Below are positions 18,931 through 26,674 of a DNA stretch of 64,000 bases, in pieces (the stretch's first letter is position 1; every line of letters begins with the position of its first letter). The notes under the pieces were generated by a model that saw nothing but the letters and a program-made list of their open reading frames with translations, did not search any database and was not told the origin of the DNA. The position numbers and the translations under genes are program-made. The DNA comes from Thermus sp. 2.9. GTDB lineage: Bacteria; Deinococcota; Deinococci; Deinococcales; Thermaceae. The stretch is from NCBI RefSeq assembly GCF_000794385.1, contig NZ_JTJB01000036.1:62001-126000 (forward strand), in the 5' to 3' direction.

Positions 18931-19851
18931 CTAAGAAGCCCCCGCGGGCTGAAGGAGGGGTTCTTTCCCCTTGGCCCCAGCCCGCCTGCCCACCACCCGG
19001 AGGCCCAAAGGCTCCACCGCAGCCCGGTAGGTGGCGGTCTCGGGCAGAAGCTCCCCGTCGGCGTGGGCTGGAACAGGGTGGGGAAAGGCCACCTCCACCT
19101 CCCGCGCGGCGAAGGCCGCCACCTGGGGATGGGATAGGTGCTTGCCCAGGAGGAGCCGGGGAAGGATGAGGACCACCCCGGGTCGGGAAAAGCGCCGGGC
19201 CAAGACCACGGAGAGGAGCCCATCCCGGGGGTCGGCCATGGGGGCGATGGGAATGCCCCCGCCGTAGGCGGGGCCATTCATGGCGGCGAGGAGCAAAAGG
19301 GGGCCTTGGTAAACCTCCTCCCCGTCCAAAAGGACCCGGCCCTCGGGCAGGCGGAGATCCTTGAGCACGGCGAAGAGGGCGTAGAGGTAGCGGGGCATGC
19401 CGCGGAGGAAGGAGGGGGCGGAAAGGGCCCTCTTGGCCACCAGGGCGTCAAACCCCACCCCCAAGGAGGCCCCGAAGGGCTCCCCGTTCACCCGGCAGAG
19501 GTCCACCGCCTCCTCGGGGGCAAGGAGGGCGTGCTCCAGGGCCTCAGGCCAAGGAAGCCCTCTTAGGCCCAGCATGCGGGCGAAGTCGTTCCCGCTCCCG
19601 ATGGGCACCACCCCCAGGGCCTTTTCCGTGCCGGCGAGGCCCCTGAGCACCTCGTGCACGGTGCCGTCCCCCCCCACCGCCACCACCCGGGCCCCGGGGG
19701 GAGCCTCCCGGGCGAGGAGGGTGGCGTGGCCCGGCCCCTCGGTGAGGAAGGCCTTGGCCCCCCGCCTGCGGGCCGCCTCGAGGATGGCCCCCGAAAGCCT
19801 CCCCACCTTGCCCCGGCCCGCGGCGGGGTTCACGATGACCCAGCGTTCCAC
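18931..19851 (-). CDS. Diacylglycerol kinase-like lipid kinase
   Basis: A 306-residue DagK/YegS-family protein. Visible: VNPAAGRGKVGRL, the ATP-site GGDGTVHEVLRGL, GVVPIGSGNDFARMLG, and C-terminal HADGELLPET. It phosphorylates diacylglycerol or a related lipid; the exact substrate is not readable. It starts with GTG at 19851, only 9 nt from the prophage core. Before insertion TAGAAT would have stood 6 nt upstream of this GTG; now the hexamer reads AAGAAT with phage TATAAG behind it, so expression may be changed. Confidence 0.88.
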   Translation of the reverse strand: MERWVIVNPAAGRGKVGRLSGAILEAARRRGAKAFLTEGPGHATLLAREAPPGARVVAVGGDGTVHEVLRGLAGTEKALGVVPIGSGNDFARMLGLRGLPWPEALEHALLAPEEAVDLCRVNGEPFGASLGVGFDALVAKRALSAPSFLRGMPRYLYALFAVLKDLRLPEGRVLLDGEEVYQGPLLLLAAMNGPAYGGGIPIAPMADPRDGLLSVVLARRFSRPGVVLILPRLLLGKHLSHPQVAAFAAREVEVAFPHPVPAHADGELLPETATYRAAVEPLGLRVVGRRAGAKGKEPLLQPAGAS

Positions 19852-19870
19852 CCCCGTATTCTTATAAACC
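19852..19870 (+). other. attL: left target, CT core, phage left end
   Basis: Chromosomal CCCCGTATT (19852-19860), core CT (19861-19862), then phage TATAAACC. The 11 bases CCCCGTATTCT recur exactly in the target loop of the putative bridge RNA (26827-26837). The phage side with the core, CTTATAA, is complementary to the donor loop at 26908-26914. Confidence 0.85.
19863..19868 (+). promoter_or_regulatory. -10 half of the rep promoter (completed only in the circular phage)
   Basis: TATAAA lies 7 nt before the rep ATG. In the integrated state the position 18 nt upstream reads CCCAGC, not a -35. In the circle the phage right end brings TTGACA to exactly 18 bp. Confidence 0.75.
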
Positions 19871-19875
19871 TTTAC

Positions 19876-21162
19876 ATGAACTCCATGAGGCTCCTCGGGT
19901 ACGGGATAGATACCCTGGTGGTCAATCTCTACTGGGACACCGGTGCCTACAACCTGCCTGAGGGGTTGGAGTCCACCCTGGACAACCTGAAGGAGTTAGG
20001 CCGAGAAGACCCGGATGCGGGTGTGTTCTGGGGTGTTGACGCCTATCTGCCCCTGCCTAACCCGTTGCGTGGGTGGTCCAGTTGTTCTGAGATTGAGCCT
20101 GAGTTGTTCCAGTCCGCCAGTGTGCATTCGGTTCGGCATTACCGGTGGCTGTTGGACTTTGCCGGCCTTGTGTTCTGGCGGTTGTCATCGGTCAAGGAGA
20201 CTACTCGGCGGGCTAGCTTCCCCGCTATGCGGGTGGAGTTTACTGGCCGGTACCTGATGTATGCCCGTAGGCGGGCGGATGAGGTAGTGCGGTGGGCTGT
20301 GGAGGCCGCTACTAACCTCGTAGGGGTCCGTCCGTCTAGGGTGCAGGTGTCCCGGGCGGACCTGTTTTGTGATGTGGAGGTGCCCCCGGGGTATTTCAGT
20401 CTGGAAAGCCTAAACCGCTTTACTTCGAGGAGCCGTGCCCGTGGGCTCTACGCCGTGGAGCCGGCGGCCCTGGGCGAAGCCCAGGCCCCGGCTACTGGCG
20501 GGGGGCCCATGAGTATCACGCCCCCCGCTACGTCAGGGCTGAGGGTGCCCGAGTCCTGGGCTGAGGGGCCGGGTCATTTGTCGGCCCATCTGCGGGGTCG
20601 GGACTGGTCGGGCTTTACGTTCGGTCGGGGTCCTCTCCACGCTAGGGTTTACTCCAAGACGATTGAAGCTAAGAGCAAGCCTGGTGCTAGGGCCTTGCTG
20701 GAGGTGTATGCCCAGGAGTACGGCCCCATTCAAGGGGAAGTGGTACGGGTGGAGTTCCAACTGACCACGGAGGCTCTGGCCGAAATGGTGGTTCCCGGTG
20801 ATGGCTCGGATGTGCGGGACTGGGACACGTTCTTGTGGGTGGTCCCGGCTATCTGGCGCTATCTGACTGGTGAGTGGCTTCAGTACCGTGCGGATGGTGG
20901 GCATAAGCATATGCGGCATAACGAGGTGGATGAGGTCTGGAGACTCGTCCAGTCCGCTTTTCAGTCGGGGGAGGTGGGAAGTGGCGGGATAGTTCGGCAC
21001 GCATGGAAGGCTGTGGTGGACCCGGTGATGCTTGCGAGCAGGCTCTCGGTGCTTACCTATCGGCGTTGGTGGCCGTGGGGAAGGTCGTTGACCGGGTTCG
21101 AGGTGTGTGGGTTCGCCTCTTCCGTGAGCTTGGCTTGGATGAGGAAGGGGAAAAGGCCCTAG
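19876..21162 (+). CDS. Phage replication initiator (Rep_trans / RstA-like)
   Basis: A 428-residue protein at the start of the phage, in the place of gene II. Conserved-looking parts are RVEFTGRYLMYARRRADEVV, SRVQVSRADLFCDVEVP (the 'R.D...D' strand of rolling-circle initiators), and GFTFGRGPLHARVYSKTIEAKSK followed by EYGPIQGEVVRVEFQL, where a Tyr followed by Lys and the later R.E resemble RstA/CRI-type replication factors. It should nick the double-stranded form to start rolling-circle replication. An upstream reading-frame extension runs into dagK and is rejected because TATAAA sits 7 nt before this ATG. Its 3' end overlaps the 81-residue ORF. Confidence 0.75.
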   Translation: MNSMRLLGYGIDTLVVNLYWDTGAYNLPEGLESTLDNLKELGREDPDAGVFWGVDAYLPLPNPLRGWSSCSEIEPELFQSASVHSVRHYRWLLDFAGLVFWRLSSVKETTRRASFPAMRVEFTGRYLMYARRRADEVVRWAVEAATNLVGVRPSRVQVSRADLFCDVEVPPGYFSLESLNRFTSRSRARGLYAVEPAALGEAQAPATGGGPMSITPPATSGLRVPESWAEGPGHLSAHLRGRDWSGFTFGRGPLHARVYSKTIEAKSKPGARALLEVYAQEYGPIQGEVVRVEFQLTTEALAEMVVPGDGSDVRDWDTFLWVVPAIWRYLTGEWLQYRADGGHKHMRHNEVDEVWRLVQSAFQSGEVGSGGIVRHAWKAVVDPVMLASRLSVLTYRRWWPWGRSLTGFEVCGFASSVSLAWMRKGKRP

Positions 21163-21248
21163 CGAAGATGGGGTATTGGGCGGTTAAGAAGGCAGAAAGG
21201 ATCAAGTTGGCTAAGTTCGGCATGATGCCGGAGTTTGGAGGTGTCTGA
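21003..21248 (+). CDS. Small phage protein overlapping rep
   Basis: An 81-residue frame inside and beyond the 3' end of rep. It is helical with a Lys-rich C-terminal half (KALAKMGYWAVKKAERIKLAKFGMMPEFGGV). Its stop overlaps the ATG of the ssb gene as TGATG, which supports real, coupled translation. Position resembles gene X/small regulators between Rep and ssDNA-binding protein; function unknown. Confidence 0.55.
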   Translation: MEGCGGPGDACEQALGAYLSALVAVGKVVDRVRGVWVRLFRELGLDEEGEKALAKMGYWAVKKAERIKLAKFGMMPEFGGV

Positions 21249-21289
21249 TGGCTCAAGTGATGGTTCTGGCGGTCAATGTCTACCAGAAG

Positions 21290-22547
21290 GGTCGTGTCAA
21301 GAGTTATGTGTAAGAGTCTGTGTACGGGGGGCATACCGCTCCTGAAGCATCTTCTCCAGCACCTCCTTCACCTCCGAGAACCCCTTTAGTTTCCGTTCTG
21401 CCCACCTCCCTTCCTGCCTCTCCGACTCCAGGTAAAGAAGCTTGTACACCGCCTCTTCCTTAGGAAACTTGTGGTCCCGCACCTTCGTCCCCCGCCGTAG
21501 CTCCCGGATAAACCGCTCCATCAGGTTGGTGCTCCGCAGGTACGGCCAAAGCACCTTGGGGTACCCGTAGAACCGCAGGAAGGCCCCCGAATCCTGTACC
21601 CAAAGCCCCACCACCCCCGGGTACCGCGAACCCCAGGCGGCCTTCACCTCCTCCAAGGCCCCAAGAGCTTCTTCCCGGCTCTCCGCCCCGTACACCCGCC
21701 TCAGGTCCTCCGCCAGCAGGGCCCGGTCCCGGGAGCGCACCTGGGACAGGCTCCACCGCACCCCGTGCACCACGCACCGCTGCCACTCCGCCTGAGGGTA
21801 GACCCTGCGGATCGCTTCAGGAAGCCCGGGCAGCCCGTCGGTGATGAAGAGCAATACCCGCCGCAGGCCCCGCTGCCAAAGCTCCCCCAGGACCCCCTCC
21901 CATCCCAGGGCGCTCTCCGTGGGCAACAGCCAGAACCCCAGGACCCGCCTCTCCCCATTAGGGGCGATGCCCAGGGCCACATACACGCTTTCCCGTACGA
22001 TCCCTTCTCCTTCCCTGAAGACCTTTAGGGAAAGCCCGTCCAGGTAGACGAAGGCCATCTCCTCGGGCAAAGGCCGGGTGCGGAAGGCTCCTGCCGCCTC
22101 CAGGACTTGGTCGGTCAGAGCGCTCAGGGTCTCGTGGGAGTAGCGGTGGCCTAAGAGCAGGCTCAGTATCTCGGCCGCCTTGCGCTGACTGACCCCGGCG
22201 GCGTAAAGGGCTACCGCCACTTCCCCCACGTCCACCAGGCGGCGGACGTAGGGCTTAAGGAAAGCCGGGTAATACCGAGATTCCCGATCCCTAGGGACCT
22301 TCAGGTCCACCTGGCCGAAGGTGGTCTCCAGCTTGCGGGGGTAGTAGCCGTTCCTGCGGCCTCCGTGCACCTGCAAGAAGGCCGTCCGGTCCAGCTCCAG
22401 AACCGTCTGCAGAACCTCGGCTACTGTCTCCCGCACCGCTTCCCTCAGCAAGATCCGCAAGGTATCCTGGTCCACGGGGCACCTCCTCGTGCTAAGGTGT
22501 GCCCCCCTATTAAACACGGACCCTTACACATAAATCCTTACACGACC
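21290..22547 (-). mobile_element. IS256-family insertion sequence inside the phage ssb gene
   Basis: A 1,258-bp element bounded by imperfect inverted repeats of about 34 bp that begin GGTCGTGT on both sides. It is flanked by the direct repeat ACCAGAAG (21282-21289 and 22548-22555), an 8-bp target duplication as usual for IS256. Clean duplication and an intact transposase point to recent insertion. A decayed relative lies at 59704-59911. Confidence 0.92.
21297..22475 (-). CDS. IS256-family (Mutator-type) transposase
   Basis: A 392-residue DDE transposase. N-terminal DNA-binding region with NGYYPRKLETTFGQVDLKVPRDRESRYYP, then YLDGLSLKVF (first Asp), LLFITDGLPGLPEAIRRVYPQAEWQRCVVH (second Asp and the C/H motif), and YLRSTNLMERFIRELRRGTKV close to the Glu. 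GTG at 22475 is chosen as start because GAGGAGGTGCCCC precedes it; the frame extends 14 codons further up without a better site. The stop codon lies within the terminal inverted repeat. Confidence 0.9.
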   Translation of the reverse strand: MDQDTLRILLREAVRETVAEVLQTVLELDRTAFLQVHGGRRNGYYPRKLETTFGQVDLKVPRDRESRYYPAFLKPYVRRLVDVGEVAVALYAAGVSQRKAAEILSLLLGHRYSHETLSALTDQVLEAAGAFRTRPLPEEMAFVYLDGLSLKVFREGEGIVRESVYVALGIAPNGERRVLGFWLLPTESALGWEGVLGELWQRGLRRVLLFITDGLPGLPEAIRRVYPQAEWQRCVVHGVRWSLSQVRSRDRALLAEDLRRVYGAESREEALGALEEVKAAWGSRYPGVVGLWVQDSGAFLRFYGYPKVLWPYLRSTNLMERFIRELRRGTKVRDHKFPKEEAVYKLLYLESERQEGRWAERKLKGFSEVKEVLEKMLQERYAPRTQTLTHNS

Positions 22548-22798
22548 ACCAGAAGAAAGACGGGACGTCTGGGGCTCGTGTGGTGGTGGCGTCTACGCCC
22601 CGCAATCCTAACTTTCGTGGTCTTTTGCCGGTGGAGTTTGAAGCTCTCCCCGAGGTGGCGGATACCATGAAGGTCTCCCGGGGGTCTATGACGTGGACGT
22701 GGACCTGCCCGTGGCCTCGGGGTTTGGGAAGGCTAACGAGGTGCGGCCTCTGGTAGTGGGTGCCCGCTTCGTGGCGGCTGTTGTGCCGGATAAGAAGC

Positions 22799-22891
22799 AT
22801 GCTCAGTCCTGAGGAGCTTCAGGAAGTCTTGAAGGCCCTCATGTTTGCCTTGGGCGTGATTGCGGGGGCGCTGGTTGGAGGTGAGTGGTGA
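22799..22891 (+). CDS. Tiny phage membrane protein (30 aa)
   Basis: Sequence MLSPEELQEVLKALMFALG followed by VIAGALVGGEW: a short amphipathic start and one membrane helix. It overlaps the end of ssb and the start of the next gene. Size and place fit the minor coat proteins (VII/IX type) of filamentous phages, but nothing more can be said. Confidence 0.55.
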   Translation: MLSPEELQEVLKALMFALGVIAGALVGGEW

Positions 22892-22992
22892 ACCCGGTGG
22901 TGTGGTTCGGGATCGTGTTGGCCTGGGTAGTTATGCCGTACACCCTTCTGGCCGCCTATCGCTACACGGGGAGGCTCTATGGAGGCTTGTAA
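22888..22992 (+). CDS. Tiny phage membrane protein (34 aa)
   Basis: MNPVVWFGIVLAWVVMPYT and LLAAYRYTGRLYGGL form one membrane helix with a basic C-terminus. Starts with GTG overlapping the upstream stop (GTGA). Probable minor coat or assembly protein; inferred only from position. Confidence 0.55.
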   Translation: MNPVVWFGIVLAWVVMPYTLLAAYRYTGRLYGGL

Positions 22993-23281
22993 GGCTCGCA
23001 TAGTGGATTGCCCCGAGTGTTGGGGGCAGGGGTTTACTCTGTTTGAGCAGCCCTGTGAGGTGTGTGATGGGTTAGGCTCCGTCCTTGCTGTGGTGATTGA
23101 TGAGCTCAGCGTGGATGGTGAAGTGTTGCGGGGGGTTATATGGACCTCACTCAAGTATTTGCGGCGTTCTGGTGGGGCTTCGGGGCCGGGTTGGTTTCTG
23201 CATTTCTCCGCAATATCCTCAAGCGGCTCTAGGGACAATCGGGAGGACACTCCCGTGATGGTCCAGAAAGGAGGTGAGTAG
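22979..23281 (+). CDS. Phage zinc-finger-like small protein
   Basis: Up to 100 residues. The N-terminal 40 residues hold two CxxCxGxG-like knuckles, CPECWGQGF and CEVCDGLGS, as in the DnaJ zinc domain. The remainder overlaps a second small frame at 23140 and looks less constrained, so the functional part may be the N-terminus. No known inoviral counterpart comes to mind. Confidence 0.5.
   Translation: MEACKARIVDCPECWGQGFTLFEQPCEVCDGLGSVLAVVIDELSVDGEVLRGVIWTSLKYLRRSGGASGPGWFLHFSAISSSGSRDNREDTPVMVQKGGE
23140..23232 (+). CDS. Tiny phage membrane protein (30 aa) nested in another frame
   Basis: MDLTQVFAAFWWGFGAGL then VSAFLRNILKRL: one membrane helix and a basic end, typical of inoviral minor coat proteins. 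It is read in a different frame inside the zinc-finger ORF, so one of the two may be the real product in this stretch. Confidence 0.5.
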   Translation: MDLTQVFAAFWWGFGAGLVSAFLRNILKRL

Positions 23282-23282
23282 G

Positions 23283-23507
23283 GTGAAGCAGAAGGTCAAG
23301 CTCCTGGTTGGTGCCGGCCTTGCCGCATTGCCTGCCGTTCTCCCGGCGTTTGCTCAGGCTCAAGATGTGGAGTTTAACGCCGGGACTATCGCTAGTAAGG
23401 TTGCGACCTATATCGGTGGGATTGCGCTTGCGGGCGTCGGCATCCTTGGGCTGACTGTCGGTCTGACTGCCGCCTGGCGCTACGCTCGGCGCTTCCTGCG
23501 GGGTTAA
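23283..23507 (+). CDS. Major coat protein (pVIII-like) with signal peptide
   Basis: A 74-residue precursor. MKQKVKLLVGAGLAALPAV and LPAFAQA form a signal peptide; the mature part of about 48 residues is acidic at the start (QDVEFNAG), has one membrane helix (YIGGIALAGVGILGLTVGLTA) and ends WRYARRFLRG, the basic DNA-facing tail. This is the standard inoviral coat design. GTG 23283 is selected because AAAGGAGG lies 8 nt before it. Confidence 0.85.
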   Translation: MKQKVKLLVGAGLAALPAVLPAFAQAQDVEFNAGTIASKVATYIGGIALAGVGILGLTVGLTAAWRYARRFLRG

Positions 23508-23511
23508 GCGT

Positions 23512-24981
23512 ATGAGGAAGGCCCTCCTGCTGGCGGCTCTCCTGCTGGTAGGGGGGCCTTCACTCGCTCGAACCCAGTTCAAGGACGCAATAAAGGGAGC
23601 AGTTCAGGGTGCGACCCTGGACGAGATTATTCGGTGGCCTAACGCTCAGTTCCGCCGCCAGGCCACCGTAGGCCGCTACGTGCGCTGGGGCGGTTCCATA
23701 GTCCTCGGGGCGGCACTAGTGGCGGCGGGTTTAGACTATTACTATAACTACCTGCGGCGTGAGACAGGAACTTCCCTTGACGAGTGGTATCACTGGCAGG
23801 GTGGTCCGTGGGTGTACTATATCAGGGAAGGTGGTTGCGATACGTATTTTGGGAGGTATAGCTGGATCTATTTCTATGCGGGTGCGGGTAGGGAGTGGGA
23901 CTGGCTGAGTCCTGACTCGTGTGCCGTGCCTAACCCTCAGTCTGCCATGGACTACGTTGTTGGGCGTTTCGGTGCTAGGGAGGGGTATCGGTGGTATGGT
24001 CCTGTTGTTGTCGATGGGCGCAAGTACTGGTACTATCGGCAGGCTGACCGGCCTCCGCTATCAGACTGGTTGGTCAATCATCCTGATGCGGCTAATGGAG
24101 TGAAGACTGCGGTTGGAACCTATCTGGATAGTGTTCCTATCGGCTCACCTTCTGCCCCGTACCCGGGAGTCCAGTTTGAACCGGTTCCTAACCCTAACCA
24201 GTGGACGGACAACCCCTTCACCCGTCCGGATATAGATACCGATGGAGACGGCTGGCCTGACCCGGTGGAGTGGAGGGAAGCGAATAGGAAGGGCGTGCCG
24301 TGGCCCGATGTTATCAACGACCCTAACGTCTACCCTGACCCTAACGGAGACCCTGACGGGGACAGCTGGCCTACCCTCAAGGAAGTTGAGCTGGGTACTG
24401 ACCCGTATGACGCTACGTCTAAACCCAGTACTGGCACTAACCCTGCCACGCGTTCACCGGATACAGACGGAGACGGCTGGCCTGATGACGTAGAGATAAG
24501 CCAGGGCACTAATCCCCAGGACCCGGCCAGTCATCCTGAGGGGGAACCCCCAACACAGCAGAACCCGGGTGAACCCCAGTGGCCGGGTGGTCCGGCTCCG
24601 GTTAAGCCTGGTGATGTGCAGTTGCCCGGTATCCCCCAGGAGGAGCGGCAGAAACTGCCCCGGGTAAGCGAGTTGCAGGAGCTGTGGCAACCTTTTGAGC
24701 AACAAGTACTGGACCGGTGGCGTGAGGAGTTGGGGAGACTGCGTCAACAGGCGGCGAACAAGTTCCCGTTCGCCATCTTGACCGCCTGGAACTTCCGGGT
24801 ACAAACAGGGTCTTCGCAGTGCGCTTTCACGGTGCCCATAGCGGAGTGGCAAGCCCAGGTGGACATTTGCAACACCCCATTCTGGCAAACGGCCGCCACC
24901 TTCCGGCCTATCCTCGCGATGATGGTCTGGGTTGGGGCCGCTTTCCTCCTAATCCGGCGTGCGCTGGACATTCAGGGGTGA
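23512..24981 (+). CDS. Adsorption/minor coat protein (pIII-like) with calcium-type repeats
   Basis: A 489-residue protein right after the coat gene. Signal peptide MRKALLLAALLLVGGPSLA, an aromatic-rich N-terminal domain (about residues 60-190), then three thrombospondin-type-3-like motifs (DTDGDGWPDPVEW, DPDGDSWPTLKEVELGTDP, DTDGDGWPDDVEISQGTNP), a Pro/Gln linker, a helical region, two cysteines near the end, and a C-terminal anchor FRPILAMMVWVGAAFLLI. The order of receptor domains, linker and C-terminal anchor matches inoviral pIII. Confidence 0.75.
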   Translation: MRKALLLAALLLVGGPSLARTQFKDAIKGAVQGATLDEIIRWPNAQFRRQATVGRYVRWGGSIVLGAALVAAGLDYYYNYLRRETGTSLDEWYHWQGGPWVYYIREGGCDTYFGRYSWIYFYAGAGREWDWLSPDSCAVPNPQSAMDYVVGRFGAREGYRWYGPVVVDGRKYWYYRQADRPPLSDWLVNHPDAANGVKTAVGTYLDSVPIGSPSAPYPGVQFEPVPNPNQWTDNPFTRPDIDTDGDGWPDPVEWREANRKGVPWPDVINDPNVYPDPNGDPDGDSWPTLKEVELGTDPYDATSKPSTGTNPATRSPDTDGDGWPDDVEISQGTNPQDPASHPEGEPPTQQNPGEPQWPGGPAPVKPGDVQLPGIPQEERQKLPRVSELQELWQPFEQQVLDRWREELGRLRQQAANKFPFAILTAWNFRVQTGSSQCAFTVPIAEWQAQVDICNTPFWQTAATFRPILAMMVWVGAAFLLIRRALDIQG

Positions 24982-25011
24982 GATTATGAAACCGCCCACC
25001 AAGCCATTTTT

Positions 25012-25216
25012 CCCCAAGCCCCTTCCCCAAGCTTTTTGGGGTGTGGGGGGGCCGGGGTCCCCGTCAAGGGCCTCTGGCCCCGAGCCCGCACGTAGACCTC
25101 TGCGTTCCCCGGAGGGCACGAGGACGGGTGGAGCGTCGCCGGGCGGGCGAGGGGTGCGTAGCACCCTTGACGGGGTGGCCCCCCCGCTACGCTGGTCTGC
25201 GGGAAGGGGCTTGGGG
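25012..25216 (+). other. 205-nt nested quasi-palindrome: packaging signal and/or origin region
   Basis: Arms pair from outside in: 25012-25027 with 25201-25216 (16 bp, perfect); 25045-25053 with 25177-25185 (9 bp); 25059-25070 with 25164-25175 (12 bp); 25078-25081 and 25084-25089 with 25151-25154 and 25143-25148 (10 bp with one 2-nt mismatch). A small hairpin CCCCAA/TTGGGG at 25025-25041 competes with the outer arm. Filamentous phages carry such an intergenic hairpin region as morphogenetic signal and origin. A frame running through it (from 24986) is probably not translated. Confidence 0.75.
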
Positions 25217-25286
25217 GGCCTTTTGAGCTGGTTAGGTATCCTCTTTTGTTTTGGGGGTTCTCTTCACTGGGAATAGGGGGTGAAGC

Positions 25287-25715
25287 ATGGGCGCAATCAT
25301 CAGTGGCCTGCTGGACCTGTTGCAGTGGCTGGCTAGCACTATAGGGGGCTTCTTTTCCTGGCTCGTTGCCACTATCCAGGCGGTGGCCACTTGGTTTCTG
25401 GGTCTTTTGCAGTGGGTCTTTGTCCACGCTTGGAACCTCCTCATTGAGTTTATCCAGTGGGTTTTGACTGTGGTTTTCTGGTTCCTGGGCAACATACTGG
25501 TTTTGCCCCTTAAGCTTGCTGGGCTTGTGGTTGCGTTGCTACCCAATATGCCTAAAGAGTGGTCCTTTATGTGGAACGTGGTTATTCCCGCTTTCAACGT
25601 GGCTAACCAAATACTGCCCATATCCGAGGCCTTAGCGGTGGGTAGCTTGTGGCTGACGTTCTATGGATTGATGGCCGCATGGCGGGTCATTACCTTCATC
25701 CGAGGTGGCCGGTGA
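25287..25715 (+). CDS. pVI-like minor coat / assembly membrane protein
   Basis: A 142-residue very hydrophobic protein with four or so membrane segments (LLDLLQWLASTIGGFFSWL, LLIEFIQWVLTVVFWFLG, LVLPLKLAGLVVALL, SLWLTFYGLMAAW). It lies directly before the Zot gene with a GTGA overlap, the usual place of pVI. Confidence 0.65.
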   Translation: MGAIISGLLDLLQWLASTIGGFFSWLVATIQAVATWFLGLLQWVFVHAWNLLIEFIQWVLTVVFWFLGNILVLPLKLAGLVVALLPNMPKEWSFMWNVVIPAFNVANQILPISEALAVGSLWLTFYGLMAAWRVITFIRGGR

Positions 25716-26674
25716 TAGAAGCCTTTGTGGGTATACCCGGGTCGGGCAAAAGCTACGCCCTGGTTCTGAAGGGTCTTGAGGCTTTGGCGGCAGATAGGCC
25801 TAGGCCGGTCTATGCTAACTTCGGCTTCATTCGGGAGAATGTCTATCACTACCTGCGTAAGCGGAAGCGTCTTTCTCACCGGGAAGCCGTATTGCGCACT
25901 GACCTAATCCACGAGATACGGGACTATGCCGAGCTTCTCAACGTGCATGACGGGGTCCTGCTGTTTGATGAAGCCCACATGTGGCTCCCGTCGCGCCAGT
26001 TTGACCTAATCCCAGTTGAGGTCATTGCGTTTTGGTCCCAGCACCGTAAGGTGGGCGTGGACGTGTACCTGGCTACTCAACGCTATGGTTCGGTGGACGC
26101 TATAGTCCGTGAGTTGGTGGCTTTCGTCTACTGGGCTAGGCCGGCTCCCTTTGCTCTCAGGCTCCTGCTCCTCCCGTGGTCCCGGGGCCGCAAGGTTCTC
26201 CGGTACACGTCCATCATGGACGAGTCCCTTGGCATGATGCAGAAGCAAACTCGGAGCATCTACGAGGGGATTGCCCGAAACTCCATCGTCATTCTGGACC
26301 CCCTAGCGGCGGCCTGCTACGATACGTACGCCATCTTTGAGCCGCCTATCGTCCGCCTTCAGCGTGAGCTGGACCCTAAGAAGCGGGCTATCTTTGAGCG
26401 CATGGGTTTGTCCTGGGACTCTTCCAAAGTACGGGGCCGTAGGGATAAGCCCCGTGCGGTAGATGGTATGCCGTACCTGACTATGGAGGAGCTGGCGGCG
26501 GCGTACCGGGAAGGTCGTCCCGCATGGCAGGTGCTACGTGAGCGTTGGGATGCCTGGGTAAACTCTTTGCATGACCCTGCTCCTATTGGCGGTTCTTCTC
26601 CTGGGCACGTACCTGCTCCTGAAGAGGACGCGGGGCCGGGCTTTGACTGGTCCCGGTTTGCGTGGGGTGGCTAG
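25712..26674 (+). CDS. Zot/pI-type phage assembly ATPase
   Basis: A 320-residue protein starting at GTG. Walker A is GIPGSGKSYALV (residues 7-18) and Walker B is GVLLFDEAHMWLPSR. SQHRKVGVDVYLATQRYGSVDAIVRELV is the Zot motif 3 region. After it a hydrophobic/basic segment (FALRLLLLPWSRGRKV) may contact the membrane, less clearly than in classic pI. It powers phage extrusion. This is the hallmark gene that identifies the element as an inovirus. Confidence 0.9.
   Translation: MIEAFVGIPGSGKSYALVLKGLEALAADRPRPVYANFGFIRENVYHYLRKRKRLSHREAVLRTDLIHEIRDYAELLNVHDGVLLFDEAHMWLPSRQFDLIPVEVIAFWSQHRKVGVDVYLATQRYGSVDAIVRELVAFVYWARPAPFALRLLLLPWSRGRKVLRYTSIMDESLGMMQKQTRSIYEGIARNSIVILDPLAAACYDTYAIFEPPIVRLQRELDPKKRAIFERMGLSWDSSKVRGRRDKPRAVDGMPYLTMEELAAAYREGRPAWQVLRERWDAWVNSLHDPAPIGGSSPGHVPAPEEDAGPGFDWSRFAWGG

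Larger units (their letters stand above)
21248..22812 (+). pseudogene. Phage ssDNA-binding protein gene, split by an IS
   Basis: Removing the IS and one copy of its 8-bp target duplication joins MAQVMVLAVNVYQK to KDGTSGARVVVASTPRNPN in one frame. A further missing base near 22678 (in CCCGGGGG) then links MKVSPG to VYDVDVDLPVASGFGKANEV and ends VPDKKHAQS. The restored protein is about 99 residues, beta-rich, of the size and position of inoviral gene V/RstB-type ssDNA-binding proteins; this assignment rests on position and composition, not on a catalytic motif. As the sequence stands the gene is inactive, so the phage is probably defective. Confidence 0.65.

Noticed and set aside
19654-19875. 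Upstream extension of the phage Rep frame into dagK
   Set aside because: It is antisense to dagK and lies outside the phage end; TATAAA is placed right before the ATG at 19876.
24986-25276. A 96-codon frame starting MKPPTKPFFPKPLPQ
   Set aside because: It runs straight through the nested palindromes of the phage intergenic region, is dominated by Gly/Pro/Arg from GC repeats and has no convincing ribosome site.
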